Of a DNA stretch of 64,000 nucleotides, positions 50,641 through 62,872 are shown piece after piece. Source of the DNA: Karalla daura (lineage: Eukaryota > Chordata > Actinopteri > Chaetodontiformes > Leiognathidae); the NCBI GenBank assembly GCA_029224185.1, contig CM055188.1:14502497-14566496 (forward strand), given 5' to 3'. Each line of letters starts with the position of its first letter. Position 1 is the stretch's first letter. A program made the position numbers and the translations under genes. Below the pieces are notes generated by a model. The model ran no database searches, had not been told where the DNA came from, and saw only the letters and a program-made list of their open reading frames with translations.

Positions 50641-50929
50641 AAACCTGTAGCTATCAGACCTGGGGTCTGACATATGATGTACAGTGATCACAACAGAACA
50701 TTAAAAACAAACTTAAAGAGTTAGCATTGAATAAAGGGAAATATTTATCACACAATTTCAAAATCAGTGTTTCAAAATCTTGATAATTCATACTTTCTAC
50801 ATGATTTGATTTATACTTTGATTCCATATCTTTATATTTAATATCCACTTCGTTTAAGATATTTATACATTTATACAGAATAATGTTATTCTGCATCTTT
50901 AATGTGTAATCCCTCTGACTGGGCTTTTG

Positions 50930-51273
50930 CTCTCCGGCCGTTGTCATGGAGATAACAGGCCACGTGAACGCACAGGCTCGAGCAAAGGCTGAAAAGTCAG
51001 TGTTTGTGATGGGAGAGGAGCGAGTGGCTCCTCTCACACAGAGAAGCCACAGCGGGTGGATCCATCCTGTCCTGTCCTGGCCTCTCTCTCTCTCTCTCTC
51101 TCTCTCCCTCTCTCTCCCTCTCTCTCTATCTATCCATCTTTCTCACACACACGTGCATGCAAGCTCTCAGTCAAGGTTCCCTCCTCTCACAGCTGATAAT
51201 ATGACAAGTGGAAGGGAAGTGAGAATGGCTCTGATGCCCCTTCAGTGAGCGGACCTGCCTGGAGTAGAGCGGG
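50930..51273 (+). promoter_or_regulatory. ldlrad2: ldlrad2 presumed promoter and 5'UTR
   Basis: Upstream of the ldlrad2 start lie an RFX-like GTTGTCATGGAGATAAC at 50940-50956 and a canonical CACGTG E-box at 50961-50966. A TC-rich tract follows at 51081-51131. No TATA box was obvious. The boundaries are inferred, and only the motifs are seen. Confidence 0.4.
51081..51131. repeat. (TC)n microsatellite
   Basis: TC repeat with CCC interruptions, about 150 bases upstream of the ldlrad2 start codon. Confidence 0.94.
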
Positions 51274-51355
51274 ATGATGGAGGTGGAGAGCTGCCTGCTC
51301 CGGCTGCTCCTCCTGCTCGGCTGCATGTGCATCCACTCCTCGGCCATTGACACCG
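51274..51355 (+). CDS. ldlrad2: ldlrad2 exon 1 (signal peptide)
   Basis: Starts ATGATGGAGGTG and encodes a hydrophobic LRLLLLLGCMCI core typical of a signal peptide. Cleavage is probable near Ser-Ser-Ala (residues 22-24). It ends in phase 1 at donor GTAAGA. The second ATG (51277) would remove one residue only. Confidence 0.85.
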
Positions 51356-54300
51356 GTAAGACTTCACACAGCACACTGCAAAAACTTACAAAAGATTTTT
51401 AAAAATGTCATGTAAAATGCCACTTTTCACTTGTTACCAATGAACGTCTTTGTCTTAAAGAAGTTACAAACAGGTGGAACTTATTAATAAGTTTTGCAAC
51501 TTCCACATTCTTATGTCCCAACAGCAAATAATTCTAATAATAAATACTTTTTCCATTATTTGATGCCCTAAGGTCTTGTATGTAGTACTGTGCTTATAAA
51601 ATTCTGATCAACACTTCTAGTAATTGTAATCGTCTTAAAAAGTGTGTCCGTCTGTGGTTAACTGTCATGGAACAAGTGCTTTGAACAGAGAAAGAGACTT
51701 TTTTTTAATATTATCTCAAGGTGACTTGCAGAGCAGTAGAGAAAATACTGAATTTGCAAAACACAAAACAGATAGCTGTGAATAAAAGTCGAGCAAACAA
51801 GTAAAGAACCACTGGTGCAGTTCTTCAAACAGCCCACACGGTTTGTTGTATTTTCATTTATATTAGAGAACCAAATTAGTTGTGCGGTATTGAAGTGTAC
51901 TAAAATAAAGGGTTTTTTTTAAAATAATATTTGGATATATAATTGAGTACATAGTTATACTGTAAAACATAATTTCCTATAACAGCAGCGACTCACGTTA
52001 AGGTCTTGTACTCTGTGTACTACCAATGTGGACAAGGTTTTGTGTCTTTTGTTCATGTCGAATTTCAATAATCTTCAGTGAATGTTCACACAGTGACATT
52101 ATGTGGGCCAATTAAGGACTGGATTGAAGTGATCCATAGGAAGCTTGTGGTCACCAGTGTTAGAATAACACATGGACGAACAGTGAGGCTGCTGCCCTTT
52201 TCTTCACAATGCTGTCTTCAAGACAGTTCTTACTACAGAGCGTCACCCTTGGCCTTCTCCTGCCCTCTATATCTGCTCACAGAAGTCGACTCCATTCACA
52301 ATGATAGTTTTGAAAAAGAGTTGACTCTTCAGCCTGCAAAAATCTTTACAAGGCACTCTGTGTCCTCTGGTCACCCATGTTTTGGACAATGTCCCCCACA
52401 GGCTTTGTATTGACTAATCCTTAGCAGAGGGGATGAGCCGTTTCCCACCAACAGGGGCTCCCGCACTTTGGGACATTCCTGGAGGTCAGAGCGGCAGGAC
52501 CTAGTTGTCTCCCAGGGAAACAGAGCTAATAAACTCCAGGGGTGGTCGTAAATTTTCTCATTATTTGGCCTGCAGCCCAGAGGCAGGGGGTGGTGGGTGG
52601 GTGGTGGGTGGGCGGTGGCTCCTGGAGCCGGATCTGCCCACCCATCTGTCCTGGAGCTGCCTGTAGATGAGCACTACCAGCTTCTCAAGACCACCGAGAC
52701 AACGATCACATGGTCGAATTCATTGGCCAGTCCTACTGGCTTCGACATGCGTGAAGTTGTGTACTGCTATTAGTTTACCAGCCAGATGTGTCTCTCTCCA
52801 GAGCCACATCTGTCATCTTTCATGCTCTCAACCACACAGACATGATTCTCAGTAGTCCAGGTCTGGTACGTTCATGGTGCCCAAGTCTGTTATGGGAAAC
52901 TAATAATGGTTATGATTAGATTTGTACGTATCGTTGGGTCTCCAGAGGTGGCTGAGTAATGAAATAGCTGCTTGACACTGAATCAAAAGCATAGCTGGAG
53001 ATTTAGATTTTAGATTATGAAGATTTGGAAACACATTAAGAGGCGATTATGAAGGAACGAAGCAGAAAGTATTAGCAGAAAGTATGCTAAATCTGCTTCA
53101 GTGTTCTTTTGGACATCTTGCTATTATTTGAGGGCTTCAAGAGGAGTGACTGTGAATGTACATTAAGAAAACGATTCATAGATGATGCAAGAGATATCAG
53201 ACAGATGCAACAACAGAGGAGCAACATATACTGTCAGGTCTAGAAAGAAAAATGATGTACAGTTGAGTAAAATTAATGAGTAAAACGCCAATTAGAGTTC
53301 TTCATTTGTTGCAAAGGTTCCCAAGAAAGAAGAAAGAAGAGGAAGAAATAGATTTTTAAAACGTCTTGATGTACCGGACACAAACTTGTCCAAAGCACAG
53401 CTGTCTTGTTAGCTGTCTAGAAGCTTTAACCTTGACACACTAGTTCAGGTTCAGGATCTTGCCTGAGCTATATATTTACAGCAAGAAGGTCCTGGGTTCA
53501 GCCGAGAGCCTTTCTGCATGGAGTTTGTCTTTGCACAACTTTTCAGAAAACATGCAATTGTCCCTGTCCCCGGGAGACAGTGTGCGAGTGGATGTTGGTG
53601 GCCTGCACAGGGAGTTTTCCCTGCCTTTAAACCGTGTGGGATGGAGATAGGTGCCAGCAGACGTTGAGGTACAAAGATAGACAGAAGAGGGATGGATCTT
53701 GCCTTGACATGTAGACTGCATGAGAACTGGGGAGAGAGCCACCTGCCTGTAATGTGTGGACTTCCACACTATTCTGTATCTAGACTCTGTTGAATAGAGA
53801 CAGATAGGTATTACAACCGTATAAGATCTAAACACTGGAGAGAGACTAAAGGAGGGCTCTAGGAGGACAGTCTTGGATCTTTGGACCTCTTTTTGGTTTG
53901 TATTTGTGCCAACAGTGAAGCACTAGATGCAACAACAACCATACTGCTTTCGCTTTTATGGTCCTTGATTTTTTTATCTTGCATTATTAGTTGTATTATT
54001 TTTATTGCCCCTTGCCTAAGGCAAAATGAGAGAAGCGAGTTGGTTAGACAGTGATGAATATCCACTTGTTCCCCTCAAAATCACATTAGATTCCCTCCGT
54101 CTCTTACAAATTCAGGAGCAGTTGAACTACTCTGTCCCTCGCTGTTTCTACCTCTGTTTTTCTAAAATCGGCAGATGTCAGCCTATGTACTCTAATAGTT
54201 ATTGTACACTTGTGTCACTCATGGTTCCTACTGTGCTGAGTCAGTAATCAGTGCCCTGATCTGGGAGATAAAGGAGAAAAATTGCCACGGAGTATCAATT

Positions 54301-57300
54301 TAGAAAGTTTTGAAATGTGAACATGCAAAATGTCATACATTAAAAAAAAGCCAAACATATTAAGTTATCCGTTTGTTTTTAATACTTGTTTATTCACAGA
54401 ACTGCTTCATTTAATGGTGTACCTGATTGATTCTGTCTCACTGATGTTTTCCTTGCCTTGTAAGTGAATGTGGTGGACTTCTGTGGCCAGACAATCCGCG
54501 GGGACGGCATGATCGTCAACTCGCACCAAGAATCCAAGAAGTACTACTTTGTCACCATGGCGACCGACTGCCACCTCACCATGCAGGCCAGCTCCCCTAA
54601 AGACAAGGTCCAGTTCCACTTTCGCTTCTTCCTGGTCTACAGTTTGCTGCGAGTGGCCCCTCTCAGCCCGGCCCCCGCCTTCCCAGAGTCCCCCCGGGGT
54701 TCGGCGCCTCTCAACCCCAGACTGGAGCCCACCTCTGGAGAAAGTTCGGGTGATCCATGTCACGCCGGCTCATACGTTCAGTTCTACGATGGACGGGACA
54801 GGAGCTCGCCTCCCCTCGGGCCTCCCCTGTGTGGTAAGAGCCCACCCAGGCCTGTGCTGTCCACTGGAAACTTCTTGACGCTGAGGCTGGTGACCCGAGG
54901 GACTCAGCCCAGAGTCGACTTTGTGGGCGACTTCACTTCTTTCAGGCTTGGTAAGATGGACTTAGATGCATCCAACAAAAAAAGCTCCTAATGTGTCAAC
55001 AACTAGCGTATCAAAGCCCCTATCCATTCAGGTTTCACACATGAGATTTTGAGAGGTTACATGCACACTGGTTATGGTCAACTAGTAGGTCACTAGTTGG
55101 TCAAAGGTCTTAATTCTGTTATATATTGTTAGTCAATATAAAATGTTTTTCCCACAGAGTAATGTCAGATGATAAGTTTAAAATGAGAGATGCTCGGTTA
55201 ATGTCTGGGACCAGCAAACACATAACGTTTCTTCATCTGTATCATGAATATTGCTGCACCATTCAAAGAAATGTTAAGTTAGAGGTGTATAAAACCAACA
55301 CCTATTACACATCACTGTCCTTGGATTGAAATCCGTAAATTATCCCACTCATATACTGTAATGGCTCATTATATTACAGTAGTTTTACTTGAGCACAATC
55401 ACAGAGTAGCTTTGTCACATTAATCGATTGTAACTCTGGAATAATAGAGGTTCATTCAACGTTACTTCCTTTTTAACAGCAAAACCACACTCAAGTGTTA
55501 TTTTCTTTTTCAGGTTTTAACCAATCAGAGTGCCGCAGTGAGCCTTATTTCACCTGCAGGAATGGAAAGTGTATCCCTCTCAGTCTGGTGTGTGACGATA
55601 AGGGCATTGATAACTGTGGGGATGGAAGTGACTTAGAGGAAAACCTGACCACAGGTTGTAAAGGTCAGTAAGGAGGGATCTTGCTTACGTTTTAAGACAC
55701 AACACAAATGTGCTGTCACCTCACAACTCCTGCTACTTTTTTATACATAACACATACAGGTTTGGAGCACAATGAAAAACTGAGATGTGTATTTCCAGTA
55801 TGACCCAAGTTTGTCCTCTATCAGCAGGTCAGCTTCTACCTCCTGAACCTGCTCCAGCGATAGCAACCCCACCGCCGCCTTTTGCGAATCCGCCCACTGT
55901 GCCATTTCCTTCACACAGGAACTGTGGCATGTCAGATAGCACTCCCAGTCATGAGTCTGTCACAGGTGAGCGATCATTTTGAACTGACATATAGTAATTA
56001 ATTCGTGTGGTAGAAACTCTCTCCACTGGCAGGATTCAGCCAGTGTGTACTACTCATTGCTTGTGTCATGGAGGCTTTTGTTAAGGAAAGAAATGAAGCA
56101 GTGACTTGGATGCAAAGTGTCCCAGTGGCTGGATGTAAAACTAATTGAAGTCACCATTGAGTTGTTAATTTGAGTTAAAGGCTCGCCAACCAATAAACGG
56201 TGATGGACGCCCATGGCAGAGAGCCGCCTTTTGAGTGATGGGTCTCTATTCCAGCAGCAGAGGTGCAAACAGAGACTGTCTGGGCCAGCCTGTCAGCTTT
56301 TCAGTGCTTTTAAGACCAGCCAAGTTCTGCTTAAGAAAGCAACCATTCTTCTGGTCTAACTGTTCAGCCCAAGAGTGGGATTCACAGTCTCCTGCTGTGC
56401 AAATTGCCAGCTGTTTATTAGCTTATATCCATTTCAAGGCACCAAGTTCGGCACACAAGGAGGAAGGCTGGGGCTGGATGTACACACAGACAGACTCATT
56501 CATGGCTGAAAGGAGTGTAGACTCTGGAGATCTAAACTGTTGGGTTGGCTGATCTCTTAAACACAATAAAGTTAGAACTGGGTAGGGGCGGTGTGTGACT
56601 TCACAAATCAATCAGACAGCACTGAGCTTTGATGTGTCGGGTGTAAGTCAGAGGAGTGGTATTCCTTTACTGTGCATGTCATTAGTGAAATATGACTGTA
56701 CGTATGGCAGGAAACATTCTTCAAAGTGAGTCTCAACAAGTCATGCTTGGACTCGCTGAATAACTTCATAGTCAATCCTCTCCCAGTCAGGATAACCCCT
56801 CTCACAATCTGCGGCTGTAGGAGGATGCTGGAAAGTCATTCATCCTTTCTTTGCATATCTGTATGTTTCATTATCATCCTTCAATTTACTTGTCTTACTT
56901 TTCAACACAGACATTTCTTTCTCATTTTTAGCAGTTAGCTCCAGCTGGGACAGTCAGACCCGTTCTAGGTTGAACCAGCTTTGGCGATAGCAAAATCTAA
57001 CAAAGAAGTTAAATGACGGCATCTCAGTGGACTAGACGGGTTTCTCTTATTTAGACATTTATGAGGCAAAGCACTGAAAAACATCCTGACAAGATATGAT
57101 GTTCAGATCTGATATCTGGCAGAAATGGACCCATTTCAGTCATCATGTATGTACATCTGCGTCATTCTGGTATTGTTGAGGACAAAGAGGACATGTAATC
57201 CCAAGTTTTAATGTCTGTCTCAAGGCCTCAAGAATTGTGTTAATATCATATTAAGATATATGCTCCACTGGTTATAATAAGTTTTAGTTCATTTCAAAAT

Positions 57301-57433
57301 AAATTTTTGATGATGATGCATGCCGATCACCACATTGTGAGTGTATTCACATGATATAAAAGTGAAATCAAATATCCATTAATTTTGGAGTAAGCCTTTT
57401 GTTATGCTTTTTTGTTAATTTCTTCACAAAAAG

Positions 57434-57487
<54 letters not shown>

Positions 57488-57883
57488 ACAAATAGCACCC
57501 CTCTGTGCAGCCATACCAGAACACACTGTAATTACTGTGGAGAAAGTGAATTAAGAGGATCTCCCCTGCTATCTGCAGAGTCTCCGGCCTCCCTATCCCT
57601 GCTGGTCCTCTACGTCCTCCTGGGTGTGGTGGCTGGCAGCGTGGTGCTGTGCTGGTGCTGCTGGTCGCCTGGCTGGTTCCTTTGGCGAGTCAGCATTTGC
57701 CGTTTTCTGCCTTGCTGCAACCCCGCCTGCGCCTCCTGCCAGCTCTGTGCCCGCAGCTGCACACACAGCAAGGAGCATCGGCTGGCAAAGGTCACCCCGC
57801 ACACGCCCGTCAATGGGACACCACCGGGTGCAGCAGCCACCACCAACAGCGGCGAGGAAAACGTTACCATGGCTGCGGTTTAG
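51274..57883 (+). CDS. ldlrad2: LDL receptor class A domain-containing protein 2, 5 exons
   Basis: A type I membrane protein of unknown biochemical role. Exons 51274-51355, 54465-54950, 55514-55663, 55828-55965 and 57579-57883 join with every intron in phase 1, giving 386 residues from the first of two adjacent ATGs. Residues 1-24 form a signal peptide with a poly-Leu core. Residues 34-190 form a CUB-like domain with cysteines 34, 63, 126 and 150 and an inserted Pro/Ser-rich loop (about 92-123). Residues 196-238 form one complete LDLa module: six cysteines and the calcium-binding D-N-C-G-D-G-S-D. Residues 241-285 form a proline-rich stalk. Residues about 290-310 span the membrane, and a cysteine-rich tail follows. 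The blocks FRFFLVYSL and RVDFVGDFTSFRLG match human LDLRAD2 as I remember it. Secreted or alternatively spliced forms cannot be excluded. Confidence 0.9.
51356..54464 (+). other. ldlrad2: ldlrad2 intron 1
   Basis: About 3.1 kb of non-coding DNA with no recognisable nested gene. A G-rich GGGTGGTGGGTGGG tract lies at 52588-52618, and a fish repeat fragment near 53.5 kb. Confidence 0.8.
53463..53650 (+). repeat. Fragment of a common teleost interspersed repeat (5' part)
   Basis: The words CAGCAAGAAGGTCCTGGGTTC, GGAGTTTGTCTTTGCACAAC and AAACATGCAATTGTC follow the order of a common fish repeat I know as 'agcaagaaggtcctgggttc ... ggagtttgcatgttctcc ... aaacatgca'. It is diverged. It may be the 5' part of the family whose 3' part is seen near 14.2 kb. 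Confidence 0.5.
54465..54950 (+). CDS. ldlrad2: ldlrad2 exon 2 (CUB-like domain)
   Basis: Residues 28-189. Carries DFCGQTIRGDG, FHFRFFLVYSL, DPCHAGSYVQFYDG, LCGK and TRGTQPRVDFVGDFTSF. The four cysteines are placed as in a CUB domain. The acceptor TTGTAAG is weak in pyrimidines, but the phase-1 junction restores the frame exactly. Confidence 0.93.
55514..55663 (+). CDS. ldlrad2: ldlrad2 exon 3 (LDLa module)
   Basis: Residues 190-239. Cysteines 196, 204, 209, 216, 224 and 238 with CIPLSLVCD and DNCGDGSD form a complete, calcium-binding-type LDLa repeat on its own symmetric phase-1 exon. N-L-T at 233-235 is a possible N-glycosylation site. Confidence 0.95.
55828..55965 (+). CDS. ldlrad2: ldlrad2 exon 4 (proline-rich stalk)
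   Basis: Residues 240-285, low-complexity Pro/Ala-rich (LLPPEPAPAIATPPPP) then Ser/Thr-rich. The exon is phase 1-1 and could be skipped without breaking the frame. The acceptor is a CAGCAG tandem, so starts at 55825 and 55828 are both in frame. The choice of exon rests on frame and splice sites more than on homology. Confidence 0.72.
57434..57484. repeat. (CA)n microsatellite in ldlrad2 intron 4
   Basis: Uninterrupted CA run of about 50 bases, about 95 bases before the last exon. Confidence 0.95.
57579..57883 (+). CDS. ldlrad2: ldlrad2 exon 5 (membrane span and tail)
   Basis: Residues 286-386 plus TAG. LSLLVLYVLLGVVAGSVVL is the membrane span. A Trp/Cys-rich juxtamembrane segment follows (CWCCWSPGWFLW, then CRFLPCCNPACASCQLC), with many possible palmitoylation sites. 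The tail ends in an Asn/Thr-rich stretch. The acceptor CTGCAG is good and the phase fits. Confidence 0.88.
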
Positions 57884-58329
57884 AGCAGTCGATCAGTCTT
57901 GGCATAGAGAGACATGGGTGCAGCATGCTGAGCTGTGAACATAAACTGTTTCTGCATTAGGCAGTGGAACATGACCAAGAATCTCTCTGGTGAAGGTTGG
58001 GTGGCAGGGATCCACTATACAGGCCTGTCACTGGCAGAGCTGAGTAGTTCTGGTTAAACCGTGGTTTGCATGCTTTAACTATGATGATTGTAAGAAGGTG
58101 AAGCAGGGTAAAGTATTGCCACAGATTGTACGAAAAGTATGAATGTATCCGATATTACGGGACTAAGAGTTCTTGGAATCACTCGAGACATTTATTCAAA
58201 GCATATTTCTCTGATGATAAGTTACCTCTGACATGTTGTGATGGCAGTGCTCTCTGTTAAAGAGGCTGCTTTTGAAGTCTGACAATAGCAGCTGTCGATG
58301 CTTGGACAGCTTTCAGAAAAGACAATAAA
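57884..58329 (+). other. ldlrad2: ldlrad2 3'UTR with AATAAA
   Basis: About 440 bases from the stop to a canonical AATAAA at 58324-58329. No competing canonical signal was noticed in between. Confidence 0.55.
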
Positions 58330-59194
58330 GTTGTTAGGTCGAGCAATTTTAGTCAGCTATTAGAAATGTGCTTTAGTCGTAAGTAGTAACTCTTAAAGTG
58401 TGCAGTGAAACCATGTCTCTAGTTCGCAGCTTTGACCAGAGGTTTTCCATGGGCTCTCACTGCCCCAGAGCTACATAATGGCCCACCTAGTGACAAACAG
58501 CTGTTCTCCCTTGGAGAAATTCTTCAGACTTTCCACTCTCCAGTCACTCCACTGCTCCATGTGTTTAAAGTTTGGACAGTGGACTACTAACATGCTGTTG
58601 TGTGGAGAAAGTAAACTTTTGTTAAATTGCACCGTAATTCCTTGATCATAAACCACCTCAAGTCAATCAATCACAGTCATGTTGTAGTAGTGGGGCCCAT
58701 TTCCTACAGTGAAACTGAAAGATTAAATGCTAAAAATATAGAACAGTATTGTACCAATGATTTACCTTCACAGTAATTCTAATAACAGTGATTGATAGCA
58801 GCTCTGTACAGTTTGAACATGAAAGTATAAAAATATTGATTGTTACCACTCAAATTCACTATCCTTACATTTTTCAGATGATGATAATAATGTCTTCAGC
58901 TGTTCTAGTGTCAGCTGTATTTCATCTGTTGTTCACCAGTGTGTTTGTAGCAAGTAAAATGGCAACTCATTCTTTTGTTCTCTTAAAACTTGTTCACATT
59001 TCTTCTTACTAACGCACAGGCATTAAATTGGAAAAGATGTTTATGCCCCTGTCATGAAAACAAGAAACTTTCTGGTTTTAAATTCAGTACCATCACATCA
59101 GTTGTTTGTTATGACTAAATACTATTAATACTGACATTCCCTGCAGCTATATTCAGCAAAGTATCCAGCCATGCAGAACATTGTACATAGACAT

Positions 59195-59262
59195 TAGACT
59201 TTTAGACTGTCTTTTATCAATCCCTTTGGGATGGCTCCCTCTGGGAAATTTACACCTTTGCA
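59195..59262 (-). repeat. Fish LINE/SINE 3'-tail scrap
   Basis: TTATCAATCCCTTTGGGATG and GCTCCCTCTGGGAAATTTAC are a pair of words common at the antisense 3' end of fish retroposons. Only the tail is present. Confidence 0.45.
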
Positions 59263-60382
59263 ATTACACCTATGCAAAATATTATCATATATATATGAAT
59301 ATATCATATCATCATATTAAAGCAACATAATAATCACTACAAATGCATGCAACAATGCATCTTCAATCAGAATTTGCAAGAATACAACAACAGAAACAAC
59401 ATCCTGCAACTTTGGCCTGGATGGATCCAGACCCTCCACTGGGCTCCCATCATTACATGTTCCCTCACCACAGACAGTTGTCACTTAATCCCAGTCTCTT
59501 TACTCTACGCCAAGCAAAAAAAGAAAAACTCTCTCTCTTGGTCTCCACCATACTTCACACAATCTATAACTCAAGATGATGTGACGATGTCTGCTGAGCT
59601 TTTCACTGTGCTGCCATATGTCAACTCCGTAGCTCACGTCAAATTGCTGCAAAACTGTGCTTGCCCAGAAGAGTGAACCTCATGGTGCCATCCAGAGATA
59701 GAAGTGGGCAGTGCGCTCTGGTATTTTAATCTTTCACCAATCGAAGGCTTTCATGTTCAAAAAAAGGTGTTGAAGGCCTTTTACACCCCTGGTTGTCCAT
59801 CATGTTTCAGGGTTTTGGTAACACATACATTTATATCAATAGTTTGCTGCACAACAACAACAGTAATAATATTAATGAATACCTTCAATCCTCGGTCAAG
59901 ATTCCCAACAGGAAATTCAGGTGCTTCAATCATTGGGGGGCAAGTTGCCTCATTTAGGGAACTTCAGCTGGAGGGATCCACAGCTGGCACTCGCCACAAA
60001 TCAAGAAAGCAGAGGGTAGAAATAACAGATGGCCTCATACAAATGCAACTAATCAATCATCATACAAAAAACACACCAATTTGCTGCCATTCTTTGTGGG
60101 ATGACCTAATGAGGCACACAATTTTATGTAGGCTATAGGTTGATAGCATGATGTTGACACAATTTAGAGAAAACATACACAAAGGTGTGTGGAGAGATTA
60201 ATTATTTGTGTGTTTGAGATATCTGAAAAAAAAGTAATAGTTAATGAGGACATGAACTAATCAACCCAAGGGTGATGTGATCGTGGCCATTAGGGAAATC
60301 AAAAATGCAACATGTCTGTCTTTGTTACTCCACTCACTCCCAAGCTTCACATACAGTAAGGAGTACAGTAGACCCCCCCGTG

Positions 60383-60406
60383 CCTCCTCCTCCTCCTCCT
60401 CCTCCT
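60383..60406. repeat. (CCT)8 triplet run
   Basis: Eight CCT units on the plus strand. Confidence 0.9.
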
Positions 60407-61908
60407 TTTTCCCAGATTGATGCTCCATGAGAGGGCAACTTGTGTTCAAGTGTCGACCAGGCAAACTTTCTTTGTGGCATCCTCCAGATGGAGTAGCTCC
60501 ATAACCTTTCCTCCCTCTGGCAGACTATGCATTGTGTAACTACATTGCACAGAGCCCCCTGTACTGTCTTTTTATTGGGATTTTGACAAGTGTCCTAGGT
60601 AAAGCATAAGGCCTTATGTAAATAACAAACAGTCTGTTTCTGACCTCCAGGTTGCCAGGCTACAACACATTGAAGCATGCAGACTTATTTAGCTGTCTCA
60701 TTCTCTGCTGAGACTGTACAGAAATACTTGGGCATCTGTGCACCCTTCAAACAACACACACACACCGAGTACAGTATAGACCCACTCATCTCACACTCAC
60801 TCAGACATGCAACTGCATCACTCCTCAGAGAAGGTCAACGCTGCTGGTGGATGTTCAAGCCAATGAGATCTTTCTCACATTTCACTGGACGCCTCAATTT
60901 CATCACAGTTTAACAATTTTCTCATCTTGCCAGGCTGGTTTCATGGGGATTGTATGAAGTAATGATTATGGGGAAATTCAGAAGTTAAACATGATTAACA
61001 TTCAGATTGTCAAAGGAATGACAGTTTCAACATATTTTGAAAGAACTGATCGAATGCATAAAGGAAAAGTGGTAATTTATGGTGCTGTATCACAACATAC
61101 AGTATCGCACTTCAGCCTTACAGTTTTGAGTCTCTTTTAGATTATTATTTTGGCTTTTTGCATCACCTCATGAACTTCACCTTGAACAGTAAAAACAGTG
61201 TTGAGTTATCAATGCTTCAGCTAAAGGCCCCAAAAATCAATTGATTCCACTTTGATATGAGGCATTTTTCTTGATAAACAAATGTGAAAAATAAACATAA
61301 GTCTTAATAATAATAATATAATAATATTCCATTTAGTCAGAAAACAAAGCAAACAGCAAGAAGCATGCATAATCGGAATAGTAAAGATGAACAGCAGCAG
61401 AAATTTAGAAAGGCAGAAAGGCTGAAATTCATCCATTTCAGTTCAGTTCACTTTTCTGGATTATGGTCAGCCCACACAGATTAACTGTACAGGTGTTAGC
61501 TTTCTGTACATTTTGGGGAAAAGGGATGTCCTAACATGTAAAGAATGAATCCATACCTGACAGTGTTAATAAATGTTAAGACAGTAAGGAAGATCTTAAG
61601 TTAGTAATTGATAGTAAGGTTGCTTACACTGTGTCAAAATACATGAAACACTGTGTGCATAACCAATATTCTCACATCTACAGCATAGCTCTGCGAATTT
61701 CACCAAATTCAATTTGCAGATGTCACGTTAGTCCTAACCACATGATTTTAAACACTGTTGTGCTCCACATTTTTACACGTCTCACATGAACAAAGTTTGC
61801 TGCCTGTGCCTTTCGTGGTGGTTTTAGCAAGCAAAGCTCTCAATTCAAACTTTCCACTATTGTCAAAATCTGGTGTGCAGCCCTGGTGTGACTCACAAGC
61901 AGCTCACA

Positions 61909-61910
<2 letters not shown>

Positions 61911-62001
<91 letters not shown>
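61911..62001. repeat. Perfect (GT)45 microsatellite
   Basis: About 90 bases of uninterrupted GT, the longest dinucleotide run of this type in the window. Confidence 0.97.
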
Positions 62002-62003
<2 letters not shown>

Positions 62004-62872
62004 GGGAGGGCTTGGCAAACAGTCAGCAGCTTCACACTGAGTGTGTTGCCTCTTGTCTCCACTGGCAACCTTTCAAGTCAAATCCCTATTTCTAAAATCC
62101 TTCCCAGCCCGTCTTTGTTGCCGTGACTTGACTTTGAGCAGTTGACCTTCTAACCCCTGACTTAAATTGGTAAGTTTTGCTACCAGAGGGTTCATAATGT
62201 TGTCAAATGTGTTTAGCCAAACCAATCGTTCTGTGAAGTCATTAACATTGGAAAAATGATTGTTGACCTCTTGAGCACAACATAAAAGCCCTTTAACTCT
62301 GAGATGTTTGCTCAGTGTATTCAACAACAAAACCATGAAGCCATCTCTTAACCTTTGTCACCTACCGCTTGAACTCTGTAAAAACTGAAGCACAAGATCA
62401 TAAACCTTAACAAGCCAGAGAAATTGATCTTGAACTATAGAAGCCGAAGGTGCTGTAAGCTTATTTCCATTTTTGATTATGAAACAAATCATTGGCCTGC
62501 ACTTCCCACACCCACTAAAGTTATGGAGACTGGAATAGTTTTTGATAAATCTTACAAACAATAAAAATGCATCCATGGCCAATCCAAACCTTCAGCTTTT
62601 CAAGTAAGAGTAGATGTTTGAATATCTTTTACTTGTTTTATGTACATCCAGAAAAAGTCAAAGGTTAGTATTAACAACAATTAAGATGACACCACTGTTT
62701 ATAAAGATGTGCTGATTCACACTCATATAAATATATGGGGTGTTCATGATGCACTCGTATGAGCTGTGTTGACATATAAATGTTGAATATATAGAATTTC
62801 TATTTAGTCTGAATAATTTAATTTTAGACACTTTTGACAAGTTCAACAATGACTCATTATTTACATTGTAGA

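Larger units (their letters stand above)
58330..61900. other. Downstream intergenic DNA, no gene seen
   Basis: No recognisable coding exon. It includes a LINE-like tail scrap near 59.2 kb and a CCT triplet run at 60383-60406. Confidence 0.5.

Noticed and set aside
52078..52413. 111-codon plus-strand frame in ldlrad2 intron 1
   Set aside because: No recognisable domain, it lies inside an intron, and no splice signals would include it with a family match.
54407..54878. Minus-strand 118-codon and alternative plus-strand 109-codon frames over ldlrad2 exon 2
   Set aside because: They overlap the confirmed CUB-like coding frame and show no family motif.
57593..57960. Four alternative frames of 69-104 codons over ldlrad2 exon 5
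   Set aside because: The frame with the membrane span and the correct phase-1 junction accounts for the exon. The others are GC-rich shadows.
59704..60138. 144-codon plus-strand frame downstream of ldlrad2
   Set aside because: Unremarkable composition and no motif. Length is within reach of chance for a 64-kb window read in six frames.
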